From Ophioderma brevispina (Eukaryota > Echinodermata > Ophiuroidea > Amphilepidida > Ophiodermatidae): a stretch of 64,000 nt of DNA. Every line of letters begins with the position of its first letter. Within the stretch, counting starts at the first letter, position 1. Of the stretch, positions 37,471 through 48,847 are shown in pieces. The notes under the pieces were generated by a model. It had not been told where the DNA came from. It did not search any database and worked only from the letters and a program-made list of their open reading frames with translations. The position numbers and the translations under genes were made by a program. The DNA is taken from assembly GCA_023653785.1 (NCBI GenBank), contig JAMKCH010088370.1, positions 186,001 through 250,000 of the forward strand, given 5' to 3'.

Positions 37471-37837
37471 TTAAAGGCTGACTCAGAGATTTCCCGATGA
37501 GGACGCACTCAATTTTCAAACAAATCATGTTTTTTGCATATACCTAATGCTTGTCCGTATACTAATCATTTTGTGAAATAACTAAGTTCAATTTCGAAGT
37601 CCTTCATATAGAAAATCACAACTTTGTTATAAAATTCCAGATCCTGAATTTTTGTTATACACAGTATTCTATGACATTGTTATACTGTGCATAAATGTTT
37701 ACTGCATGAAAACGGAAAATCTGATTCAACTCTAACTTTGGGATTAAGCATTTTAGGTGACTATCTTTAGTTTTAGATGATTATTTTTAATTAGTCACAC
37801 ACAAAAAATATTTAGAAATTACTGAGTCAGCCTTTAA
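37471..37837. mobile_element. TTAA MITE, family C, first copy
   Basis: 367 bp. Left end TTAAAGGCTGACTCAGAGAT, right end complement of TTAAAGGCTGACTCAGTAAT, TTAA at both edges. Lies 74 bp beyond the LTR element's target duplication. Confidence 0.93.
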
Positions 37838-38006
37838 GGATTCTAAGGTTTAATCCCAACTTTAAATACTTCGAGCTCTCTGAATTGGCTTGATTCTGTA
37901 CCCTATAACCACATCCATGTATAGTGATCAACAAGGGCAAAACAGTTGAAATCTGCACAGAATCACTCGGTTGTAATCCTTATAAGAAACTTGCTTGATT
38001 TAGAGA

Positions 38007-38552
38007 AATAAAGGTGTGATTTTAGGAACCAGTACTCTCTTTACGACGAATTGAAACCAAGGTGATGCCATTATTTTAAAGTCTGACTCAGAGATTTTGA
38101 AATATAATTTTTTGTGTGTAATAATTACTGAAAAGAGTCATCTGGAAATAAAGATAGTCACCCGAAATGCTCAATTCCAAAGTTTGAGACGAATCGCATT
38201 TTTCGTTTCCATGCAGTAAACATCTATGTATGGATAACAGTGCCATAGGCTACTGTGTAAAACAAAAATTCCGGATCCGGAATTTTAAAACAAAGTTGTG
38301 ATTTTCTATATGAAGGACTTTGATTTGAGCTTAGCTATTTCGCACAGTGATTAGTATACGGACAAGCATTATGTACATGCAAAAACCCTGATTTGTTTGA
38401 AAATTGAGGGCACCCTCCTCGGGAAATCTCTGAGTCAGCCTTTAAGTGCAAGAACGAGGCCAAAGGCTGAGTTCTTCCACATAAAAATAATGGCATTGCC
38501 GGTTTCAATTTGTCGTAAAGAGTGTAGCAGTTCCGAAAATCATACCTTTATT
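38007..38552. repeat. Palindrome of about 70 bp arms split by MITE
   Basis: The left arm (38007-38075) is an imperfect reverse complement of the right arm (38486-38552), for example GATGCCATTATT against AATAATGGCATT. The family C MITE occupies the loop. Confidence 0.85.
38076..38445. mobile_element. TTAA MITE, family C, inverted second copy
   Basis: 370 bp, same terminal repeats and interior as 37471-37837 but reverse-complemented. It sits inside an older palindrome whose arms are 38007-38075 and 38486-38552. Confidence 0.92.
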
Positions 38553-38769
38553 CTCATTCTTAAACAGATTTATAATTCAAGGTAATCTTTAACCTAATTT
38601 CATGATCCTTATGGTTTAAATACAACAAGGACTGCCACTAACTAACCCTGTGAATGCAAAGAACATACACAATAAGATGCATCATTGGCAGGTGCGCACG
38701 AATGTAGCAAAACAAAATATGACGCGAGCACATCAACCTCCAAATAACGTCAATATGCAGCGCATACTA

Positions 38770-38799
38770 CCTGGGTTCAATTATCAAATTGAACCCAGG
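38770..38799. repeat. Perfect hairpin, 13 bp arms
   Basis: CCTGGGTTCAATT and its complement around ATCA. Confidence 0.9.
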
Positions 38800-39099
38800 C
38801 ATCAGCCAATGAAATTGCTTACACTTTCACAGCTGTTTAAGTATTTCTCATAAAACAAGAATTACATAGTGTGTAATTAATATGGCCCACAAAAGAGTTA
38901 AAGCAATGAATCCGAAATGTGTCCAAATTATGCAAATGAAGAAATTAGATACAAAACTATACAGCACCACTATCCACACCCGCCTGCCATGAGAGTGCCA
39001 TAACATGTTGTTGTGGGGTCCAAGATGCAGTTGAAATCCCCATAAAAAAAACAATATTTTGTGCAAAATCCAGCTGAAAACAGTCTCAGTTGAAAATAT

Positions 39100-39900
39100 T
39101 TGTAAACCCATTTCAAAACCTAGTTATAATTCCAGTTCAACTGGTTCCAGCTGAGGCAGTTCACTTTCTGTGAGATAATTTTTTTTCCAGTTGGAAATTA
39201 AAACCACTCTAACTGGGTTGAACTTAGTTCGCAATGCAACCCTAAATATACAAGCAAATCAGACGCATTCTTTAATCGGAATGACTGTGACATTTTCGTT
39301 ATGGACCGCTCTATTTTAGGTTTGCAGAAGAGTGTACTTAAAAACGTGTAGCAGCAGATTTACTGAATTCACAATACAACTATACAACTCAGATAAAATT
39401 ACTTACTCAAGTTGTTGCTAATGTCCTAATAATACAAATCATCGACAGTGATTTGCAAAAAGGCTTAGAAATAAACAAAATAAACATCTACAATTTGCTT
39501 TCACATGTTGAGTAATGGCGCTAGTATTGCCGCTGTCGTCACTGTTGTGGAACTATACAATTTTATATGGAAGGATTTCCCCTGAATTTTGTATCTCAGA
39601 ATTACTAATTATGAATTTTATGCATCTATTATGATAAAAGACCTTCTCAGGTAAGTTTGTGCTTTGTTTTACGAGCGAGGATAATATGAAACAATTTTTA
39701 TTAGCTCCGAATATTTGCGAAACTTTTTTTCCTTTGGCGCCCATTCATTTACACTGCTACAGGTTATTGTATACGGAAGTGCTTCTACCGTGATGCGAGT
39801 ACGCCCAAATAAAAACGTTCATCACGGTAGAAGTTCCTTTTACTAGTTGAACTGGAACCAGAACAACTGGAATTTAGACCTGGGTTATAGAAAAATAATG
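39100..39900. repeat. CCAGTT/AACTGG-rich inverted ends
   Basis: ATTCCAGTTCAACTGGTTCC near 39128 is matched in reverse by GGAACCAGAACAACTGGAAT near 39852. A possible degraded inverted-repeat element of about 0.75 kb; the same CCAGTT vocabulary fills the 30-31.7 kb duplicated units. Confidence 0.5.
39782..39833. repeat. Hairpin, 14 bp perfect arms
   Basis: CTTCTACCGTGATG (39782-39795) and its complement (39820-39833), loop of 24. Confidence 0.9.
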
Positions 39901-39985
39901 GAAATTCTTCTCAGCACCTGTATGCACCAGGCATGGATTTCACAAAAATTTCAACTCATCGTTAGTAAACCCATCATAAACTACT

Positions 39986-40302
39986 GTAAAGGGGTATGAT
40001 CCGGTTTAAGTCTATACATTTTTCATCTTGATATAATGGCGTTGATATTTCAACCCTTTTTTTAAGTGAGAGCTAAAAACGTGATTTTGTAATTCTCATA
40101 GAGTACTCTGTAAAATGGGTTGACCAAACTGGGGTGTGTTTTCACTCATAACATCTAAACCAAACATCCTCTAGCCCTAATATTTCACAGGAGAAATGAG
40201 AAAATTAGTAGCTTTCTTCTGATACCAAAATTTTGACCACTTCCAGTAAAATCTGGGGTCCCTGGGGACGAGGCAATTAGCAATCGGACCATAGCCCTTT
40301 AA
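39986..40302 (-). mobile_element. TTAA MITE, family D, reverse copy beside RasGRF exon
   Basis: About 317 bp, reverse complement of the family D interior; on the minus strand it begins TTAAAGGGCTATGGTCCGAT. The right edge is 76 bp from the donor of exon 40379-40496. The left TTAA has decayed to TGTAAA. Confidence 0.82.
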
Positions 40303-40378
40303 GATGGGTTTAGGATGCATAAGACTTTGTGAAATCCACTCTTCATCTGTAGAAGAAGATGGTTCCACCTCCACCTAC

Positions 40379-40496
40379 CTTGTCTGACAAACATTTGTTG
40401 AACATCCAACAGGATATCACATCCTTCTACTATCATCCTTTCAATGGACAGATTCTTTCGGATGCTCTCTGTCTCCGACACCTCATCGTGCATCAC
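40379..40496 (-). CDS. RASGRF: RasGRF-family exon, DH-PH junction
   Basis: Internal exon upstream (on the minus strand) of the exon at 27746-27918. It is 118 bp, 39 codons plus one base, with acceptor TTGTTCTTACAG and donor GGTAGG. The peptide runs [20 protein letters not shown], then [11 protein letters not shown] and MFVRQ. This is the last DH helix and the linker into PH2 of RasGRF1/2, where the family reads [20 protein letters not shown], then a close match to the rest. It ends in phase 1, and the next exon supplies GT to complete the Gly of the conserved RQG-x-LIQV motif, so the two exons fit exactly. A TTAA-type MITE (39986-40302) lies 76 bp downstream of the donor and a hAT-like MITE (40649-40932) about 150 bp upstream of the acceptor. 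Earlier exons (PH1, IQ, the DH core) were not recognised at higher coordinates and probably lie beyond the window. Confidence 0.93.
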
Positions 40497-40648
40497 CTGT
40501 AAGAACAACAATATTACATAGATGAGTTAGAATGGGGAAGGAAGTTTTATGCCTATCTTTTGAGTGTCCTAGATGCCATAAAAAAATCAGTGTCAGTGCC
40601 GGCTACAGCAGCCCTCATAACGGCAGTGTTTCCATCCATATTCAAGGC

Positions 40649-40932
40649 CAGGGCCGTACGCAGGATTCACTTTGGGGGTGCGGGACTTCGAAAAAGTGGA
40701 CTTTTTTTTGAAAAAGTGGACCTTTTTTGGGTAAAAGTGGACCTAACCCCCCTAAAATGGTCCATTTTTGGACTTTTTGAACATTTTATCACCAAAAGGT
40801 GGACTTTTGTGTCAAAATTTCACTAAATTTTGGACCTTTTTATCAAAAAAAAATCAGCAAAAAGTGGACCTTTTGCCCCTTTTGTGGAATTTGGGGGTGC
40901 GACCGCACCCCCCCCCCCTGCGTACGGGCCTG
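40649..40932. mobile_element. hAT-like MITE, TSD TTCAAGGC
   Basis: 284 bp with terminal repeats CAGGGCCGTACGCAGG and CCTGCGTACGGGCCTG, flanked by the perfect 8 bp duplication TTCAAGGC (40641-40648, 40933-40940). The interior consists of degenerate AAAAGTGGACC repeats. 8 bp duplications and CAG ends are typical of hAT elements. Confidence 0.94.
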
Positions 40933-41117
40933 TTCAAGGCTGTTCCTTGAACTTTGAAGCAGCAAAAGACTAACAATGTCCTCCATGGTTTCTATCTCTA
41001 GTCTTGTACAGGCATACTAGGACTAGCTAGCCTTAGTGTTAGTCAAAATTTTGAATTAAAGTGTTTTGTTTAAAGTTATCATTTTCACTTTAAAACTGCT
41101 CTTTTCCTTCCTCACCA

Positions 41118-41192
41118 TCATAATCATCACAATCATCATCCTCCTAATCATCCTCCTCCTCCTCCTCTTCCTCTTCCTCCTCATCATCATCA
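41118..41192. repeat. TCA/TCC triplet microsatellite
   Basis: Mixed CAT, CCT and CTT triplets on the plus strand. Confidence 0.92.
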
Positions 41193-41939
41193 TTTTTCTG
41201 CAGAGAGTGATGTAACCAGACAATTTCATGGGGGGGAGGTATGCGGGGGACACAATTTAATTTGGGGGCATCACTAAAACAGATTTTTGTGAAAGCAGTA
41301 CGCTGGTAAATCAATTTATTACTTTTTCTGATCTCATTTGGGGGGAGAATTTTTTACTGGGGGACCCCGCCCCGCCCCACCTCTTCCCCAGCAATCAATG
41401 TGGAGTACTGTTAGGCACACTGTACAACACAATTTCAGGTTTCAACTTTGTTCCGGGGAGAGGGGGAATGATTTTACCGTACGGTAAGAAAACTGTCAAC
41501 AGTTATGACCAATATTGCATTCTTTGTTTTTGTTATTGTTGAAATAAAGTTGTGTACAATTTTGTGAAGACGGAAAGTGACTGGAATTATAATACACAGC
41601 ACCAAAAGTATAAAGCTTCATGTAGATTTATTCTGTTTCTTCTTTGACTCAACACCTATATTATTTACCTTGCCTTGCCAGTTAACCCTCATCTTACCAA
41701 GGAGGAGGGCGTGGTTACCACCCTAGTGAACTAGGGTGGTAACCACCCCCCGCTGGTGCGCTACAATGCCAAAAGCTTGCGTAAAAAGCTTCTGGGTAAT
41801 TATTATTTCATCCTTTCTGGTCATTTTGCGAAAAAATATGAAGGTAGCACCTTCACCAGGGCTAGGGTATGCCGTCAAAGTCAAAAGGTGGGGGGGTGGT
41901 TGCCACCTAAGAATCATCCAAGAAATATCATCTATAGTG

Positions 41940-42175
41940 ATAAACCTCCTATCTATTCAACTGTGGCACACAGAAGAGCACAGTACACTGGGCATTTCTT
42001 TCGAGCCAAGTCCATTTCAAAACAAAGGTAACAGACCACTAAACTATCCAGATATACTGTACATAGAGACCAGCCTCACTTTGAATGAAGTGGGAACAGC
42101 ATTGCAGAATAAAGACATCTGGCAAAGAAGTGTGTCACAGATGTCGATGGAAGTCAAAGGAGGAGGACGATGATG
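41940..42175 (+). pseudogene. LINE ORF2 C-terminal fragment
   Basis: Reads VAHRRAQYTGHFFRAK (matching the LRxxGHxxR region after RT), then in the next frame NYPDILYIETSLTLNEVGTA, then QNKDIWQRSVSQMSMEV. Resembles the tail of the same kind of LINE as at 44015-44560, but it lies upstream of it, so the copies were separated or rearranged. Confidence 0.75.
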
Positions 42176-43329
42176 ATGGCAGCGATGATGACAACTATGA
42201 CGACACTTATTTTAGAAGAATGTCCATACCAATTTCAAATATGTGTTTGAATTATTAATCTATTAGACTATGTTTGTTAATAGTGATGGCCCAAGCTCTG
42301 ACACCAGTCACACCCAGCCATTACCAGCTTCAGAATGGTCAGGTGATTTCAAGGTCAGGTATACCTGGCTGTCATTTGCATATTGTGCATATAAAATCCC
42401 TCAAGGAATCAAGTTTACTTACCCCAACCTTGCAGGTATCTATGGATACCAAAGCCAATCTGAATTCACAGTAACTACTTTCCTACTGTACCACTTATAC
42501 CATACTTACATCATAAACATCTGGAAGAGATGAATTGATCAGTCGTGGGGAAGGCGGTGGAGTACACAGACAAAATGAACACAGCTTCATCAGCTTCATT
42601 ATCACTGGACATAGCTCTTTCACATTAATCTGTTAAAAAGTAAGCTTTGTTCAGTTTCAGTAAAGACTCGGTAATGTGTAGACACTGATGACACGCAGAG
42701 AGTGTTGGGGAAAGCAGCATTGTGTTGTGAATGTTTTTAAACTGAAAAAAAACCAATCACATTTTCTACAAACTTCAAGGCAAATCTATGCAAGTCTAAC
42801 TCTTGGTATGATGTATCACATGGAGCTCTCTTTTGTACGTAATAAACATTCCTGTAACCCTTTGTCTGTGTGATGAGTCAGGATCGATCATGATCCAAAG
42901 ACTGACAATTTCAGTATTAGAGACACGTCTAATACTGCATCATTTAAATCAACTTCTTGCTCATCTCGCCAACGGTTTCTTTTCTATCTCTGCCTTCAAA
43001 TATGCGATACCACAAACAAGAGAACTGTATCCCTCTCAGAGTGACACTCCGGATTTTTAAAATTATTTTGATACCCCCTCATTGTCATGTATCATTAGAC
43101 TAAAAACATCTGTTCTCCTGGTCTCAAATGGGCACAGTCGTCAGTCTGGCTGGGTTCTCCTTGATTTGTTCCTTTTTCAACTTCAGGTAAAAAACAATAT
43201 GGCACAAAACAACAAACTAGGGAGTTGTAAAAAGAAGATTGTCAAGCCAAGATTACAAATGTCTTCGTTGTTATAGTTATGCAATCATCACAACCAAAGG
43301 CCTTGACACTGTACTCATTCTGCTGGCAT
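42176..43329. other. Between LINE fragments, nothing recognised
   Basis: Several medium frames in different phases but no family motif; may be spacer or 3' UTR of the LINE copies. Confidence 0.45.
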
Positions 43330-43665
43330 TCATTCAAACATTGCAATTGCACTCCATAACAAAATCGATAATTTAGGCCAAAAAGAAAGCAGACATCTGT
43401 GTCACTGCTTTGTTGGAGGACCTCAAGTGGGACTCTGTTGAGCAGATGAGGGTTAAAACATGCCTTATTACATTGCATGAAATTATGACCGACCAACTTG
43501 ACGTTGATTTAGGCAAGTTCATCAAACAACAACCACCAAGGGCGAGGAGAACACACAACAGGCAACTGATGCTCCATGAAGTACGAAGCACCAATATCAT
43601 GAAGCAGTCTTTCTTTGCTGAGGCAAGTGGATCTCTGGAATGCCACTGCCCCATGATATGATAAT
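43330..43665 (+). pseudogene. LINE C-terminal fragment (third piece)
   Basis: Open from 43410: LEDLKWDSVEQMRVKTCLIT, HEIMTDQLDVDLGKFI, then RSTNIMKQSFFAEASGSLEC. This is the typical end of CR1/jockey-type ORF2 (LxW-x-x-x-x-x-RR-x-x-R-L, then a SFF-x-R-T-x-x-x-W-N-x-L region), with the Trp of the last motif lost. Confidence 0.78.
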
Positions 43666-44014
43666 TATTTGACAAGACAAACTAATTCAAATTGAGACTA
43701 AACAATTAGACTGGTTTCACTCTCATCAATCCTCTAGTTATACTCCCTGGTGGACGTACTTTAGAGGAAGTTTCAACGAGGGTAACATTCTGTCATCAGT
43801 TCATGGTGCACATATTTTAAGACAGGTTGGAATAAACAAATAGTAGGATAGTAACCCCGACTGAACAGCTCCATCATGAAAAGCACTCTGTGGTGTTTTC
43901 TATCTTACACAAGCTATGTTTTAAATAAGTTGAATTGCTTTGACAATGATCTCGCTGCACGTCTACAGGCAGATCTGTTTTACAATGAGTGCAATTCATA
44001 TATTTATTGGAGTA

Positions 44015-44560
44015 ATTCAAATCCTTCCAGAATGTCTTTGATGTCTACTGCTGCCAAGGTGGACAACAAAATCCTTTTGAACCAAATTTGGCCACATGTT
44101 GATCTCTTGCAACGTGACCTGGCTGGTTGTCAGCCAGTGCTCAGCTGTATAGAGCCGATCCACATCCTGAGGAGAATCACAGAGGGTTTAAAAGAATACT
44201 CCCCTTGATTGTTACCTTTGGTAACTTTAAGAAGGCCTTCAACTCCATCAACAGGTCTGTTACGTCTCAGTTTTGTATTATTAAGGTCTTCAAGAGACCA
44301 TTGTCAATGCTAACCAAATGCTGTACAACTCCAGCAATTCTGTCATGGTTGAAGGTAGAATTTCTAACTCATTCAATAAAATAACATGAATGACACAAGG
44401 TTAAATGTATTGGCTTCATGTATTGGCTTCATTTCTTTTCATCATCTTAGAGGACTGAAAATTAATCTGGATTTGTCACATGCCCTCATAAATCAAGATA
44501 ATACCCCACCAAACATATATACAATCTTGACTTTGTTGATGATATATCCTTGCCTGAGTC
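44015..44560 (+). pseudogene. LINE reverse transcriptase fragment (second family)
   Basis: Reads MSLMSTAAKVDNKILLNQIW, CIEPIHILRRITEG, then in another frame LPLIVTFGNFKKAFNSINRS, and near 44520 LDFVDDISLPESST, which carries the catalytic Asp pair. Order and motifs are those of a LINE palm domain. The catalytic motif is altered to FVDD and frames change at least twice. It continues upstream to about 43960. Confidence 0.87.
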
Positions 44561-45600
44561 TTCTACATCCTTCAGGCTCGGTCTCCTCTAAAGGTACAGT
44601 CACACAGAACACAGCTCCTGACCCAACCTCTTCCCAACTACACAAGACCACATTTCTTTCAAAATTGGCTATCGCTTCAAACTTGCCAAATTTACAATTT
44701 TATCATTCTGCAATTTTATCACCAGTAGGCAACAGCATCATAAAATCACAAGATCACCATTTTTAATAATAGGCGACACCACTGTTCAGTCCATGATCAG
44801 TCGCAGACCTTAACAGGACAGCAAAGTTGTGATATGTTGCTGTCAAGATTGCAAGTTGGTGACTTTTTTTCTGCGGTCGCCGAGTGTAAATGTACGGATT
44901 TAACATGTCTAGTTGGCTTGCATCTTCTCTCCCGCTTGGAGCAAAGTCATTGCCGACCACTTTCCAACTGCACTCATTGGCTACCGCTTCCAAACCACTC
45001 ATGTGTTCATGCCGACCTTCCCAATCAGAGTTGTATCACAGCTTATCTGCTCAGTACAGGATGTTATTCTGTTTCCCCCCAATCTTGACACAACCAAGCT
45101 TTTTATATGCCTCTTGACTAAGTCCTTTGACATATATGTGAAAGAATTGAGGGAAATTACACAACGATGCATGGTTTCAGGGTTTTAGAGGGATTATATT
45201 ACGTGTAGATGGTATGGTATGGGTATGGCATATAAGAGCAATTAAAAAGATTGGCTGGTTTTGATTAAACATATTAAGAGCCATATAGTATAACATGTAT
45301 GGTTGAGTTTCATCTTGCTAGAACTGGCCTTCACCCCAAACCCCTCCGTCTGCAAAGTTTCACGCCAAGATTTCAATGTGAGCAGAGGGGTCTCTAAAAA
45401 CCTAAAAGAGCTCAGAAAGGTTAAAATTTTAAAAATTTTGGGCAAAAAAGTCCCACTTTTGCCACAATTTGCCCCCCCCCCAAAAAGAAAAAGAAATTCC
45501 GGTTACAGGCCTGATTTGAACAAGCGATTTTGGGTTCAGTTTTTAACAGTTGACGGCTATCCAAAATGTTTAATACAATGTGCAAAAAATTGACAAATAT
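44561..45600. other. Downstream of LINE RT fragment, not assigned
   Basis: Frames such as 44913-45188 lie on the LINE strand but lack landmarks. A C-run at 45472-45481 and GGTTACAGGCCTG near 45493 look like MITE debris. Confidence 0.45.
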
Positions 45601-45624
45601 ACTATAAAATGAACATTTTATAGT
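45601..45624. repeat. Perfect hairpin, 11 bp arms
   Basis: ACTATAAAATG and its complement around AA, beside LINE-derived sequence. Confidence 0.88.
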
Positions 45625-45904
45625 GTCCATTAAAAAAAATACTACAATTTGGAAATTGCAAATTAAGTATATGAAATTGAAGGTTATGGGGATGATGTGT
45701 AGTGATGTGACCTTGGATGACCCCACATGACCTTGAAAGTTTGAAATTTTTGGACTGAAGGTGGCCATGAGCCCCCAAGTTTATCATCCGACCAGATGTT
45801 TAGGATTTGACAATAGCTCATTTGCATGTCAAAGAATGTAACGTTAATTGCGTCCATTGATTTGTGGCAGGATGACCATACAAACATGTGTTAGCCCATT
45901 TGAT

Positions 45905-46440
45905 TTGTGCAGGAAAACAATAGATTTTCAAGGATTCCCTTTAATTGGAGAATGACCCTTTAATCTACGCAAATAACTTTTTGACCCTAACTGGTACACC
46001 TCATATGGCCTTGGGTCAGTGTGTTATTACTGCCATGAAAATTTGATGTCATGAACATTTGGCTTGTGCACAGGACACGAAAAAAAAAGGGATAGATTTT
46101 CAAAGAATGTCGCTTTAACTTTATTGGCCCATTATGACCTCTCAACACAGGTTACTAAACACCACATATGACCCTTGGGCTAGTAGTTCTCTTCTTCTGA
46201 TCAAGTTTAGCTGCAATTGGCCAAGCATTTGGGAAGTAAACCAAACCAGTTTCAACCCAAGAAGGTCCCTATCCCCCCCACACAAACAGTGACCCAAACT
46301 GTGTATACCTCATATGGGCTTTGAGTCAGTGCTTATGCTGACCCAATTTGGTGATCGTGCATTTGATTATGTGGCAAGAAAAAAGAATGGATAGATTTTC
46401 AAAGAATGCCCCTTTAATCGGAAAAAACATGACCTCTACT
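45905..46440. repeat. Three units with ATAGATTTTCAAAGAATG
   Basis: The motif recurs near 45921 (diverged), 46093 and 46390, each followed by a CCTTTAA-type sequence and a GACC segment. Units are 170-300 bp. Confidence 0.7.
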
Positions 46441-46550
46441 ACAATTCAGAGCCCACCACATTGCACTTGCAAATTGCCGGTCCAAGAGTTTCGGGAAGGA
46501 GACCAAAAAAAAATCAACTATAATAAGCTGGAACACACAAAGCTAAACAA

Positions 46551-47564
46551 AAATTGAATCACACTGACACCAGAAGGAATTGCTTTTTGCAAAATCAACC
46601 ATGCCCTTTTAAGCCAGGGAGTCAAAAACTTTGCATTTCACTTCATTTCTTAATAACACTGTATAAAAGGTCAGTCATTTGGGGGTGCACGACCACCTCC
46701 CCCATGTGTGGCCCTCCCTTAACTGATTAAGACCAAATCAGCGCCCTCCCTTCTGGGTAAACAAACAAATTTATAACAAATGACTCCAGCGACATTAAAT
46801 CAGCAGAAGACGGAAATTATGTTTAAACACAGACACACATGCCAGAAGTTATTCTCAATTCTCATGGCATGCCCCTGTGGTGGACTAGTCTGTTACCCCC
46901 TTGTGAGGTCTTAAAATCATGAGTGCGAAATCCCATGATATTCCTTCTATACACAATTTGTGTGATTAAAGTTACAGCAAACTTAAGTTAGCCTACAAAA
47001 TTACCGGGATGTCTTTAGCCTCATTCGTTTATGGGTGGTATATTGTTTTGTAAATATTTCAATTCTTTCCAAGGGCCTAGACATCTTTGCGACGCATTAC
47101 AGAAATTTCATCTTTTGGTGAAAATTGCATGCGGCCGCTTACTCTTGTTCTGGATCTGATGGTGCAAATAAAATTTTTTTTTAAATTACTTATTATATTT
47201 TGTTGGTTGAAGATTTCATTCTAAGCGAAACCCATTTTTGGGATAAAAATATGCAAAATTAAATATTACAGTTTAATCATTATATTGCTATACTGGACCA
47301 TGCTTTATTAGCTACACATTCAAACCCACACTTTATTTTGATATTGGTCAATAATCTAATCCTGAAATATCTATTAATATATCATGTAACTTTGATGTTA
47401 AGTGTCTACAACTTTTTTCATTTTTTTGTTAAATTCTTGTAAAAATGACTAAAAAGCCCAGACTTAATAAAACACATGTTTTGCTTAACAGAGAGACTTT
47501 TTTTGAATGGTTTGTCAAACTACGTGTTTCCTACCAGAATATGTTTTTTCTCATCAGAAATTGT
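46551..47564. other. AT-rich, nothing recognised
   Basis: No coding or repeat structure seen apart from short A/T runs. Confidence 0.5.
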
Positions 47565-47850
47565 GGTAGAGCGTGGCCTAGCGGTTAGGGGCTTTGCCCT
47601 CTGCCCAAAATTTACCATCAAAAATTCCCGGGTTTGAATCCCGGTGGGATCACTTACTGGGATTTATTCGGGTACTATCAATTCTGGATTTGATCATGTA
47701 TACCAGCTATTGATTAAATACAGAATACGCTCTCCTCATGGTCACTTGGAATTGGGGCAATGGATCAGAAAGCTCGCCGTCCTTCGGTAGGGGAACGTTT
47801 AAGCCGTCGGCCCGCGTGTAACATAGAGTCCACTGTACCTGTCCACATTC
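47565..47850 (+). mobile_element. tRNA-derived SINE-like element
   Basis: A head with box A TGGCCTAGCGGTTAGGG (47574-47590) and box B GGTTTGAATCCC (47631-47642), separated by a long spacer as in Leu/Ser-type tRNAs. A conserved-looking body follows, with CTCGCCGTCCTTCGGTAGGG and TAAGCCGTCGG (about 47770-47815). Confidence 0.72.
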
Positions 47851-48344
47851 GCAGTCCCAGTGGTCGAATAGAGTTAGGGTGAAAACCCCTGACTGTTCCG
47901 TATTCCCAATCCGCCCCAGCCTCAAATAGCTGGCCATGTTAGGAGCGTTCCCCCGTATCATGGTATACACGCGGCCCCGATCAGCACACTAGCTGAATAA
48001 ATCCTGACACACCACAAGCCACTACCAATGACGTGTGGAAGACGGAGTCAAACAATCCACCATACAGCAACACAGAAGAATAGGCATCTATCAGCATGAC
48101 ATTATTGACTGCTAAGCGATATATAGTTAGGGTGCATACAATTACCAAACTCTGCTCTGCAAATATCCCTCCAAGCTGGACCACCAAAACATCTTAAGAT
48201 CCCTGCCCCACTTTCCAACACAATGTTCCTCATAAGTTAAAAGCAACCATTGATGAACATCTCCATAAATCCCCTACCACACACACCACCACCATATTTT
48301 GTCACATGCAGGCAATCAAAGCTCGTGGCATGTGAGCCACCTAA

Positions 48345-48847
48345 GGCCTAAAAAAAAAATTGTTTGATTGGCGTACCCGACCGACCCTATTTTACTGACG
48401 ACCCTAAAATATTTTTATTTTTTTGGTGCAAAAAAATGGTAATGAAAATGCTTTGAAATGCAAAAACAGGAATTTATGACGTCATACTTCGGGCAAGACT
48501 TCCATATGTACCCCCCTTCATATATTTAAATGCAACATAAAATGTTATTATTTAGCTGTGTATTCCGTTTTTGATCCAACACAAGGCCAAAATAACATAA
48601 ATAATACGAGGGGGTTACATATGGAAAGTCTTTCCAGACTTCGGTACTCACAGGATTGCAGGACTATTCAAAATGCAAATAAAAACAGATGTGTACAAAA
48701 AAAACGTGGAAGTGGTGCCATGTGTTTTGTATGTGTGTCATATATGGTGTGTTCTGTATGTGAAACATAAAAAAAAAAAAAAAAAATCGACCTACCTACC
48801 CTATTTTGTTCTATGTTACGCCAATCAAACAATTTTTTTTTTAGGCC
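48345..48847. mobile_element. Inverted-repeat element with about 30 bp ends
   Basis: 503 bp. GGCCTA, an A-run, TTGTTTGATTGGCGTA at the left and the near-perfect complement at the right. A direct repeat, CGACCxACCCTATTTT, lies just inside each end. The target duplication is not clear. Confidence 0.82.

Larger units (their letters stand above)
27919..40378 (-). other. RasGRF intron, 12.46 kb, filled with mobile elements
   Basis: This is the intron between the two recognised RasGRF exons (phase 1). It holds hairpins near the acceptor, DR1-bearing repeats, a nearly identical direct duplication, a 5.4 kb LTR retrotransposon, an inverted pair of one MITE, and another MITE close to the donor. About half of it is attributable to elements listed separately. 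The LTR element lies on the plus strand, antisense to the host gene. Confidence 0.85.

Noticed and set aside
47707..47970. Minus-strand frame next to the SINE head
   Set aside because: It covers the apparent SINE body on the opposite strand and has no protein motif.
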